A DNA stretch of 64,000 bases from Corynebacterium casei LMG S-19264. Lineage in GTDB: Bacteria > Actinomycetota > Actinomycetes > Mycobacteriales > Mycobacteriaceae. Shown here piece after piece: positions 29,601 through 36,380 of the stretch; within the stretch, counting starts at the first letter, position 1, and each line of letters starts with the position of its first letter. The notes beneath the pieces are model-generated. The model saw nothing but the letters and a program-made list of their open reading frames with translations. It did not search any database and was not told the DNA's origin. The position numbers were made by a program, and so were the translations under genes. The stretch lies in NCBI RefSeq assembly GCF_000550785.1, contig NZ_CP004350.1, positions 1,902,009 through 1,966,008 on the forward strand. The letters run 5' to 3'.

Positions 29601-29796
29601 TGCCCTTCGGCGTACGCAAATACACACGCGAGCGAGTGCGGAAAGACTTCTTCTCCAACATCTTGCCAATGCCTGGCGGGAAAGTCCCCTCTGGCACTGC
29701 TTGTGGAGTAACAATCTTGTGCCCATCTACCTGCTCAATCCACAAACTCAAGCCTGAAACGGGCAGCCAGAGTCCGTGAATAAGGTAAGAAGCCAT
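26686..29796 (-). CDS. SNF2-family DEAD/DEAH-box helicase
   Basis: A 1036-aa SWI2/SNF2 ATPase. The N-terminal about 450 residues are the bacterial SNF2-associated region. The helicase core follows: Walker A [9 protein letters not shown], DEAQ box [25 protein letters not shown], and the second RecA lobe ending in [22 protein letters not shown] and [11 protein letters not shown]. It should translocate on double-stranded DNA and remodel protein-DNA complexes. The frame stays open to 29895; the ATG at 29796 begins [15 protein letters not shown], the usual start of this family. It lies 3 bp upstream of the SWIM gene. The divergent neighbour is putP. Confidence 0.9.
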   Translation of the reverse strand: [1036 protein letters not shown]

Positions 29797-30197
29797 AAGC
29801 GCCAGTATATCGCAGTCTTCGATATTGCTCAGCCTTAGATTCTGCTTACATAGCTTTTCAGGCACCATTTGCCCCGCTAATGCGGTTTTGCCCAATCCAC
29901 TGTGGTTAATTTGTGCTACACATCACTAATGAATGTGTTTCCGAGTGAAGTTACTAAAATTCGTCCACACACAGGCAATCGTTATCGCACCGTTATAACG
30001 CCAGTAAGTCATGCCGTTCTGACCACACATAACTGGGTTTTGACTGTGAAATGACGTGTAAAAAGTTGGGTGGAGCACATCCTCTCGTTAAAGTAACTCT
30101 GTTCCGCAAACCGCATTCTGCGGCGACCTGCGGATTTGATCAAATTTTTGAATTACTGGCTTAACCAACACATTTCGACAGGTCTAAGGAGACCATT
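29797..30197. promoter_or_regulatory. Divergent SNF2 / putP control region (401 bp)
   Basis: No gene is evident. The spacer must carry both promoters. CGTTAT (29980-29985) and ATAACG (29995-30000) form an inverted repeat with a 9-nt spacer, a possible operator. AAGGAG precedes putP. Confidence 0.5.
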
Positions 30198-31754
30198 ATG
30201 AGTCAATCAACGTGGTACGTGATTGCCATTGTCATTTATCTGGCAGTCATGCTTGCCATCGGCTTTTGGAGCTACAAGAGAACCGATAAGTATGACGACT
30301 ACGTCCTAGGTGGACGTGGCTTGCACCCATTCGTCGCAGCTATGTCGGCGGGCGCATCAGATATGTCCGGCTGGCTGCTCATGGGTCTGCCTGGTGCACT
30401 GTTCCTCACCGGTATGTCTGAATTGTGGATTGCCATTGGCCTGACCGTAGGTGCTTGGGCGAACTGGAAGTGGGTTGCGCCGCGACTGCGCTCCTACTCA
30501 GAGATTGCCGGCAACTCGATTACGGTTCCATCCTTCTTTGAGAACCGCCTTCGCGATAACTCCCGTGCACTACGCGTTATCGCCGCAATCATCATTATTT
30601 TCTTCTTCACCTTCTATGTCTCCTCCGGCATGGTGGCAGGCGGCCGCTACTTTGAGGCCACGTTCAATGGTGACTACTTGACCGGCTTGCTCATTGTCTC
30701 CGCTGTCACCCTCATCTACACCTTAGTAGGCGGCTTCTTGGCAGTGTCCTACACCGACACTGTTCAGGGCGTGATGATGTTCGCTGCCCTGATCATCGTT
30801 CCAATCATGGCGCTGGTTTCTTTGGATAACCCATCAGAAATCTTCTCCTTCGCCGCTGAGAATCCTTATGGCACCACCGGAATTGAGAACCCGAACTACT
30901 TCAACATGATCGCCGGTGTTTCGGCTGCAGCCATCATCGGTAACGCTGCATGGGGCTTGGGCTACTTTGGCCAGCCACACATCATCGTCCGCTTCATGGC
31001 GATGCGTAAGGCTTCCGATGCCAAGGCCGGCCGCGCATACGGCATCTCCTGGATGATCCTCTCCGTCACAGGTGCGGTATTTACCGCCATCATCGGTACG
31101 GTCTTCTTTACCCAGAACGACTACTCCATCACTGACCAAGAGTCCTTCGAAACCATCTTCTTGGACATGGCTCAGGTTATGTTCCACCCACTTGTTGCTG
31201 GCCTGGTTCTGACCGCTGTTCTGGCAGCAATCATGTCCACCATGTCTTCTCAGCTGCTGATCGTTTCCTCCTCCCTCATTGAGGACCTGTGGAAGATGGT
31301 CACCAACAAGGAGCTCGGCGAGAAGACTCTGATCAACCTGTCCCGTGGCGCAGTTCTTGTCATCGCCGTTATCGGTGGTGTCCTTGCGATTAACCCATCC
31401 GACTCCATCCTGGGTCTGGTTGGCTTCGCTTGGGCAGGTTTCGGCTCCGCCTTCGGCCCACTGGTTCTGTTGGCTCTGTACTGGAAGCGTCTCAACTCCA
31501 AGGGTGCTATCGCCGGTATGGTCACCGGTGCTGTGGTTTCCATGGTCTGGGGCATGGTCCCAGCGACTTCCTCCCTGATCTACGAAATCGTTCCAGGCTT
31601 CATCGCCCACTTGGTTGTCGCAGTTGTTGTCACCCTGTTGACCAAGGAACCTTCCGAAGAAGTTCGCGAAGAGTTCGACCGCGCAGCCAAGCTTGCACAC
31701 ATGGCTGCTGAAGACGAAGACCTCGACTTCCAGGAAGCAGCCGACAAGATCTAA
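30198..31754 (+). CDS. putP: Sodium/proline symporter
   Basis: A 518-aa member of the sodium:solute symporter family with about 13 membrane helices. Typical PutP motifs are YDDYVLGGRGLHPFVAAMSAGASDMSGWLLMG split across the first helices (sodium and proline site), GLGYFGQPHIIVRFMA in the middle and GFAWAGFGSAFGPLVLLALYWKR later. It imports proline with Na+ as nutrient or compatible solute. The ATG has AAGGAG 7 nt upstream. A terminator follows at 31780-31821. The C-terminus is acidic and cytoplasmic. Confidence 0.95.
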   Translation: MSQSTWYVIAIVIYLAVMLAIGFWSYKRTDKYDDYVLGGRGLHPFVAAMSAGASDMSGWLLMGLPGALFLTGMSELWIAIGLTVGAWANWKWVAPRLRSYSEIAGNSITVPSFFENRLRDNSRALRVIAAIIIIFFFTFYVSSGMVAGGRYFEATFNGDYLTGLLIVSAVTLIYTLVGGFLAVSYTDTVQGVMMFAALIIVPIMALVSLDNPSEIFSFAAENPYGTTGIENPNYFNMIAGVSAAAIIGNAAWGLGYFGQPHIIVRFMAMRKASDAKAGRAYGISWMILSVTGAVFTAIIGTVFFTQNDYSITDQESFETIFLDMAQVMFHPLVAGLVLTAVLAAIMSTMSSQLLIVSSSLIEDLWKMVTNKELGEKTLINLSRGAVLVIAVIGGVLAINPSDSILGLVGFAWAGFGSAFGPLVLLALYWKRLNSKGAIAGMVTGAVVSMVWGMVPATSSLIYEIVPGFIAHLVVAVVVTLLTKEPSEEVREEFDRAAKLAHMAAEDEDLDFQEAADKI

Positions 31755-31779
31755 TCCCTTAGACATCCGGCACTTCCCC

Positions 31780-31825
31780 GAAGCCTTCCGATGCACCCTC
31801 GCCGGTGCGCCGGAAGGCTTCTTCC
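31780..31825 (+). terminator. Terminator after putP
   Basis: GAAGCCTTCCG (31780-31790) pairs with CGGAAGGCTTC (31811-31821), with a further GC-rich pairing inside the loop and a loose T-rich tail. It begins 25 bp after the putP stop. Confidence 0.75.
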
Positions 31826-31880
31826 AGTTTTCTGCCCCACTACGCTTTACCTCGCATTGCCCGTCTCCCCACCGCCCCGC

Positions 31881-31948
31881 GTACTCTTCGGGCTCACTGG
31901 GGAGCATCGAAAAGCAACTTGCTCTTCCCCCGTGAGCGCGAAGGGTAC
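31881..31948. repeat. 68-bp inverted-repeat element, copy 1
   Basis: Left arm GTACTCTTCGGGCTCAC (31881-31897), 34-nt spacer, right arm GTGAGCGCGAAGGGTAC (31932-31948). The arms are complementary except for two positions. Same design as four other copies in this window. Confidence 0.85.
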
Positions 31949-31993
31949 GCCACCTAGTTTTGTTGCGGCGCCCCCACGACTCGAGCCGTCCCC

Positions 31994-32061
31994 GTGCGCT
32001 TCGTGCTCACCGTATTTACGCCGCTGGCAAGTTGGGCTGCGGTGGTGAGCGCGAAAGGTAC
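31994..32061. repeat. 68-bp inverted-repeat element, copy 2
   Basis: Left arm GTGCGCTTCGTGCTCAC (31994-32010), 34-nt spacer, right arm GTGAGCGCGAAAGGTAC (32045-32061). It begins 45 bp after copy 1 and ends 48 bp before the HNH gene start, so it may lie in that gene's leader or promoter. Confidence 0.85.
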
Positions 32062-32109
32062 ATCCGGCGTGAAGGGAACCTCTTCGGCGCAATCTGGGTC
32101 TAAGCAGTT

Positions 32110-32913
32110 ATGGGAAAACCTGGGAACACTCCGCACCGCACGCGACCGTCCACCCCATCCCAGCCCTATCACGTCACGGTATTTACCACTCCCACCAGCC
32201 GGGCGCGAAAATTTACAACCTCAGATACGCCAAGCACCTTCGAAGACGCCGCTGAGCTGGCGCGAAAAGCAGCTCTAGTGGCGCGCATTAGAAATGCGTT
32301 CCTCATTATTCTCACCATCGCCACCGCACTATTCGCTTTGTCGATGCTCTCACCTCGGCTTCATCCGTACAGCCAGGAAGGACTGCCCAACCTCAAGACT
32401 TCCCTACAGAACATCGACACCATTCCCGCGCGACACAAGATACTGGGATACAAGCGTGAAGTGTTCGGCGCCGACTGGGCTATTGCGCCAGGAAGTTCCT
32501 GCGATACCAGGCAGGTAGTAATTTCCAGTCAGTCGCCCAGTGTCTCCGACTGCACTACCGAAAGCACGGAACTATTTGATCCGTACAGCCAGAGCCTCAT
32601 TCCTAACGCCAATATCGAAGTTGACCACATCTTTCCGCTCTCTGCCGCGTGGGACCATGGTGCATATGCGTGGGACGACGACACCCGCAAACACTTTGCC
32701 AACGACCCGCTCAATCTCGTGGCCACGTCACGTACCTTGAACCAATCCAAGTCTGACAGCCTGCCCGGTGAGTGGATACCACCCAACCCTGCTGCCCACT
32801 GTTGGTATGCCGAACGCGTTGCTGGGGTTGCTGCCGCATACTCATTAACGCTGGCTGAAACAGACATCACCACCATGAAACGTCGATGTCAGTTGGGCAT
32901 TCCATTCATGTGA
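32110..32913 (+). CDS. Membrane-anchored HNH-type nuclease (DUF1524-like)
   Basis: A 267-aa protein. A basic N-terminal segment is followed by one membrane helix at about 62-80 (NAFLIILTIATALFALSML), placing the rest probably outside the cytoplasm. The C-terminal half holds the HNH pattern VDHIFPLSAAW (D172, H173), then NDPLNLVATSRTLNQSK (198-214), as in the DUF1524/GmrSD C-terminal nuclease group. Cysteines at 131, 148, 231 and 264 could form disulfides. Related actinobacterial proteins are secreted or surface nucleases, probably for DNA scavenging; a defence role is less likely because of the anchor. The start is uncertain, since ATG 32110 has no strong ribosome site. Confidence 0.8.
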   Translation: MGKPGNTPHRTRPSTPSQPYHVTVFTTPTSRARKFTTSDTPSTFEDAAELARKAALVARIRNAFLIILTIATALFALSMLSPRLHPYSQEGLPNLKTSLQNIDTIPARHKILGYKREVFGADWAIAPGSSCDTRQVVISSQSPSVSDCTTESTELFDPYSQSLIPNANIEVDHIFPLSAAWDHGAYAWDDDTRKHFANDPLNLVATSRTLNQSKSDSLPGEWIPPNPAAHCWYAERVAGVAAAYSLTLAETDITTMKRRCQLGIPFM

Positions 32914-32989
32914 TGACTAGGCTGTTTTACTGAGCGCGGCCGAAGTGGGCGGCGTACATAAAACAATAGAAAGGCAGCGAAGTTCCCCC

Positions 32990-33436
32990 ATGACTTCACT
33001 TCTTATCGCAATTCACGTTTTGGCTGCGGTCCTGTTGATGGGCCCAGTAATGATCACCGTGTCGGCATACCAGGGTCAAATGATGAAGGCGAAGGATGGC
33101 GATACTAAGGCCCTCGGCGCTGCAACCACCTTGCATCGTCTGACCAGCCAGTATGGCCCACTGTCCGCAATCGTTCCTGTTGCAGGTATCGCAGTCTTCC
33201 TCACCAATTTGAGCGCATTTGGTTCCGAGGGACGCTTCCACATTTCCATCTTGCTGGCAGTCATCGCGTGGGTAATCCTCATCGCTGTAATCATCCCACG
33301 TCAGAAGAAGACCCTCGCAGCCCTTGAAGGCGGCGACCAGGTTGTTGACTTCGCCAAGGAAAAGAAGCAGCTGTCCATGTTCAGCGGCATCTTCAACCTT
33401 CTGTGGATCATCACCGCACTGCTGATGTTCGTCTAA
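32990..33436 (+). CDS. Small integral membrane protein, four helices (DUF2269-like)
   Basis: A 148-aa hydrophobic protein with four predicted membrane helices: about 3-26, 57-77, 85-104 and 130-148. The first helix begins LLIAIHVLAAVLLMGPV, with a His and Gly-Pro placed as in small DUF2269-type membrane proteins. The function is unknown. The frame opens at 32945, but the ATG at 32990 starts directly with the first helix and has AAAGG about 16 nt upstream. A terminator follows at 33457-33490. Confidence 0.8.
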   Translation: MTSLLIAIHVLAAVLLMGPVMITVSAYQGQMMKAKDGDTKALGAATTLHRLTSQYGPLSAIVPVAGIAVFLTNLSAFGSEGRFHISILLAVIAWVILIAVIIPRQKKTLAALEGGDQVVDFAKEKKQLSMFSGIFNLLWIITALLMFV

Positions 33437-33456
33437 TCTCCAACATCGCACTGCTT

Positions 33457-33490
33457 GCTCCTCCAGCCATGTGGCTGAGAGGAGCTTTTT
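33457..33490 (+). terminator. Terminator after the four-helix membrane protein gene
   Basis: GCTCCTC-CAGCCA pairs with TGGCTG-A-GAGGAGC, one bulged A, followed by TTTTT. It begins 20 bp after the stop. Confidence 0.82.
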
Positions 33491-33526
33491 GATCCTCGTG
33501 CCCCAGCCAGTCGCTGAGGCGCACAT

Positions 33527-33594
33527 GTCCCTTTGGCGCTCACTAGCGCAAGCGCTCTGGTGAGCAGCCGTCCTTCGGTGATCGCGAAGGGCAC
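33527..33594. repeat. 68-bp inverted-repeat element, copy 3
   Basis: Left arm GTCCCTTTGGCGCTCAC (33527-33543), 34-nt spacer, right arm GTGATCGCGAAGGGCAC (33578-33594). The most diverged copy, but the arm and spacer lengths are kept exactly. Confidence 0.78.
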
Positions 33595-33709
33595 GCGGCC
33601 AGAATCAAAGGCGCCGACGGTCTCGAGGACGACGGCGAGTACTGAGGAGCTGCGGAGAGCCGGAAGCGAGGGCGCACTGCCCAGGACTGCGCGCGTAGTT
33701 AGTGCTCGT

Positions 33710-33776
33710 GTACCTTTCGCGCTCACACCTGATGGTCTTCTAGCGAGGAGCGCTGTTCTGGTGAGCGCGAGGGTAC
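33710..33776. repeat. 68-bp inverted-repeat element, copy 4
   Basis: Left arm GTACCTTTCGCGCTCAC (33710-33726), 34-nt spacer (33727-33760), right arm GTGAGCGCGAGGGTAC (33761-33776), which lacks one A. The spacer shares CTAGCGAGGAGC with copy 5. Confidence 0.85.
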
Positions 33777-33856
33777 GCGGGAGATAGACAGTCAGCGGCC
33801 CGTGGGAATGGCGGGTTGAATCCGCAGGATGAAAGAAATGCTGTAAAGAGAAAAGA

Positions 33857-33904
33857 CAAAAAGAAGAGCTTCCCTCCAGTTCCATTGAACTGGAGGGAAG
33901 CTCT
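33857..33904 (-). terminator. Intrinsic terminator after the RNA helicase gene
   Basis: Perfect 18-bp stem (33865-33882 with 33887-33904) and a 4-nt loop. On the minus strand it is followed by TCTTTTTGTC. It lies 32 bp beyond the helicase stop. Confidence 0.9.
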
Positions 33905-33936
33905 CGGTTTAGCTATTTAAAAGCTAGGCTGCGGAA

Positions 33937-35976
33937 TTAATCGCGCCAGCGTCCGCGTCCACCGCGATCGCCGCCGCGGTCACCACGACCACCACGGTCA
34001 CGGTCGCCACCACGGAAGTCACGTCCGCCACGGCCGCCGCGTCCACCACGGTCACCGCCGCGGTCACCACGACCACCACGGTCATCGAAGTCGCGGTCGC
34101 GAGGTGGTCGACCAGTATCCTTCTGGATATTGATCAACTGACCCGAGATGCGGGTGTCGCGCAGACGATCCAGAACGGAAGGATCCATCTTCTTTGGCAA
34201 GTCAACCAAGGTGTGGCCAACCGAAATGGTGATGCGTCCGAAGTCCTTAGCGGACAGGCCGCCCTCGTTCGCGATAGCGCCAACAATGGCACCTGGGCGA
34301 ACGTTCTGACGCTTGCCCACGTCCAGACGGTAGGTCTGGAAGTCGCCGTCGGAACGACGCTCGCCGCGTCCACCGCGATCGTCGCGGTCGAAACGGTCAC
34401 GGCCACGGCCACCGCGGTCACGGTCGCGTCCACGTCCGCCGCGATCATCACGATCGAAACGGTCACGTTCACGACGGTCACGCTTAGGAGCAGGCATGTC
34501 CTTGACCAGGAACTCAGAGCCGCCCTGCAGCTTGACCGCAAGCGCTGCAGCAATGTCATCCATCGCTACATTGTTGGTCTCGGAGTACTTGCGAACTAGG
34601 CCACGGAAGAGTTCCATCTGGCCATCGCCAAGAACTTCAGTGATCTGAGAAGCGAAGTTTTCCTTGCGCTTTGCGTTGACCTCATCAACGGTAGGCAGTT
34701 CCATCTCTTCGAGACGGGCGTTGGTTACGCGCTCGATGGAACGCAGCATGCGACGCTCACGAGGAGTAACGAACAAGATTGCCTCGCCGGTACGACCCGC
34801 GCGGCCGGTACGGCCAATGCGGTGAACGTAAGACTCAGTATCGTTCGGGATATCGAAGTTGACCACGTGAGTGATGCGGTCAACGTCCAAGCCACGAGCT
34901 GCAACGTCAGTTGCAACCAGGATGTCCAAACGGCCATCCTTCAGCTGGTCAACGGTGCGCTCACGCTGGTTCTGCGCGATGTCGCCATTGATGGCGGCAG
35001 CGTTATAACCTGCATCGCGAAGCTTTTCTGCAACTTCTTCAGTCTCATGCTTGGTGCGGCAGAATACGATCATTGCGTCGTAGTCCGTGACTTCCAAGAT
35101 GCGGGTGAAGGCATCCAGCTTTGCGCGGTGTGCGGTCAGAAGGAAGCGCTGCTTAATGTTGTCATTCGTGCGCTGCTGCGACTTGACGGTGACCTCAGCA
35201 GGATTGTTCAAATACTGCTTGGACAGGCGACGAATACCGTTCGGCATGGTTGCCGAGAACAGTGCGACCTGCTTTTCTTCCGGAGTGTCAGCAAGGATTC
35301 GCTCAACATCTTCCTGGAAGCCCATGTTCAACATCTCATCTGCTTCATCCAGGACGAGGAAACGCAGCTGGGAAATATCCAGCGAGCCCTTTTCCAGGTG
35401 GTCAATGACACGGCCTGGAGTACCCACGATGATCTGTGCGCCACGACGCAGGCCAGACAGCTGAATGCCGTATGCCTGTCCACCGTAAATTGGCAGCACC
35501 TCAATGCGTCCCAAGTGATCTGCAAATGACTGGAATGAATCTGCGACCTGCAGCGCGAGCTCACGAGTTGGAGCCAGCACCAATGCCTGCGGATGGCGGG
35601 CATTGATATCGATTTGGGACAAGACAGGCAGCGCGAATGCTGCAGTCTTACCTGTACCAGTTTGTGCCAGGCCGACGACGTCGCGGCCTTCCATCAAAAT
35701 TGGGATGGTTTCGGACTGAATTGGTGAAGGGGTTGTGTAACCAACCTTGGCTACGGCGTCCTGAACGTTGTCAGGAAGGCCCAAATTGGCGAACCCCTGG
35801 GGATTATCGTTGGCTGAGTTCTTATCCTCAGCGCCGGTGTCCTCAGAAGTATCCGCAGCCCCGGTGACCTGTGCAGTATCTACTGCGTCACCTTGCGTTT
35901 TATCCTGAGATTCCGACTGGTTGAAATTATCTTCCGGCTCCATTGCGCCGCCGGTGGCGTTATCGGTAATGCTCAT
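33937..35976 (-). CDS. DEAD-box ATP-dependent RNA helicase with RGG tail
   Basis: A 679-aa CsdA/DeaD-type RNA helicase. After an acidic 65-residue N-terminus come the motifs AQTGTGKT, PTRELALQ, TPGRVIDHLEKG, DEADEML, SAT and HRIGRTGRAGRTG. A DbpA/CsdA-type RNA-binding domain lies around 550-630 (YRLDVGKRQNVRPGAIVGAIAN). The protein has two Arg/Gly/Asp-rich segments, about 490-545 and the last about 50 residues, ending GGRGRWRD. Such helicases unwind rRNA and mRNA in ribosome assembly and cold adaptation. The ATG at 35976 has AAGG 10 nt upstream; an in-frame GTG at 35985 is less likely. Confidence 0.92.
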   Translation of the reverse strand: MSITDNATGGAMEPEDNFNQSESQDKTQGDAVDTAQVTGAADTSEDTGAEDKNSANDNPQGFANLGLPDNVQDAVAKVGYTTPSPIQSETIPILMEGRDVVGLAQTGTGKTAAFALPVLSQIDINARHPQALVLAPTRELALQVADSFQSFADHLGRIEVLPIYGGQAYGIQLSGLRRGAQIIVGTPGRVIDHLEKGSLDISQLRFLVLDEADEMLNMGFQEDVERILADTPEEKQVALFSATMPNGIRRLSKQYLNNPAEVTVKSQQRTNDNIKQRFLLTAHRAKLDAFTRILEVTDYDAMIVFCRTKHETEEVAEKLRDAGYNAAAINGDIAQNQRERTVDQLKDGRLDILVATDVAARGLDVDRITHVVNFDIPNDTESYVHRIGRTGRAGRTGEAILFVTPRERRMLRSIERVTNARLEEMELPTVDEVNAKRKENFASQITEVLGDGQMELFRGLVRKYSETNNVAMDDIAAALAVKLQGGSEFLVKDMPAPKRDRRERDRFDRDDRGGRGRDRDRGGRGRDRFDRDDRGGRGERRSDGDFQTYRLDVGKRQNVRPGAIVGAIANEGGLSAKDFGRITISVGHTLVDLPKKMDPSVLDRLRDTRISGQLINIQKDTGRPPRDRDFDDRGGRGDRGGDRGGRGGRGGRDFRGGDRDRGGRGDRGGDRGGRGRWRD

Positions 35977-36380
35977 TGCTCGCACAACCTTACGCTAGGT
36001 GCGAGGGAAATACTATTAATAGCTACTTAAAATTGTCGATGGTGTCGGTAAACACAGCGCCCGACTTTCTGCCCCGCCCTCACCATTAGCAATCCTCACC
36101 TAACAAAGGCAGTGCTTAAAACTGCAGTTCAGCAGCAATAAAGCAACATTAAGAAGTTCTAATAATTGGCTCATCGCTATTTCACTGTGGCTTTTCATAC
36201 TTGTAAGTGTTCAACCAACAAAAGGTAATGAAAAGGAGTCCTCAACTCGCCATTCCCATCGACTGAGCCCCATCATTCTGCGATTTCAGACAGCCACCAC
36301 CGCCATTTCTAATTACCCCACCGAAAGTAGTTCAAACGTGCTACTTTTTGACCCAGAACTTTTGAAAGAAGGTTTTCATC
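35977..36380. promoter_or_regulatory. Divergent helicase / Asp-Trp protein control region (404 bp)
   Basis: No gene longer than a few codons is supported. AAAAGGAG at about 36231 precedes only a 12-codon ORF, a possible leader peptide of the helicase-unrelated plus strand. A terminator-like hairpin at 36324-36349 stands just before the next gene. It should carry two promoters. Confidence 0.45.
36324..36349 (+). promoter_or_regulatory. Terminator-like hairpin in the leader of the Asp/Trp-rich gene
   Basis: AAAGTAG (36324-36330) pairs with CTACTTT (36341-36347), followed by TTG, with a 10-nt loop. It ends about 15 bp before the ribosome site GAAAGAAGG (36364-36372). Position and shape would suit attenuation, but the stem is short and AT-rich. 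Confidence 0.35.

Larger units (their letters stand above)
31755..32109. other. Repeat-bearing spacer putP - HNH gene (355 bp)
   Basis: It contains the putP terminator (31780-31821) and two copies of a 68-bp inverted-repeat element (31881-31948 and 31994-32061). A partial extra arm is visible at 32068-32082. Short ORFs here are by-products of the repeats. Confidence 0.75.
33437..33936. other. Repeat-rich spacer between convergent genes (500 bp)
   Basis: It contains the terminator of the membrane protein gene (33457-33490), two copies of the 68-bp element (33527-33594 and 33710-33776) and the terminator of the RNA helicase gene (33865-33904). The 115 bp between the two elements are GC-rich with no gene that I can support; the open frames here read the element arms as VSAKGT or VPFALT peptides. 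Confidence 0.8.

Noticed and set aside
21703-29796. The nuclease/SNF2 region as a phage-defence island
   Set aside because: No integrase, toxin, restriction methylase or composition change was seen, and the gene types are common in actinobacterial core genomes; kept only as a lower-level observation.
31847-32278. Several overlapping open frames in the putP - HNH spacer
   Set aside because: They overlap each other on both strands and consist of repeat-arm translations; no consistent gene.
31881-33776. The repeat cluster as a CRISPR array
   Set aside because: Units are inverted repeats with 34-nt internal spacers at irregular distances (45 and 115 bp, and 1.5 kb between pairs); no direct-repeat periodicity and no cas genes.
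33433-33885. Open frame on the minus strand across the helicase-side spacer (VSAKGT-containing peptide)
   Set aside because: It runs through two terminators and two repeat elements; coding appearance comes from the element arms, and there is no ribosome site or protein-like composition.
36228-36266. 12-codon ORF with AAAAGGAG nearby as leader peptide
   Set aside because: No regulatory codon runs and the purine stretch lies within the ORF, not before it.
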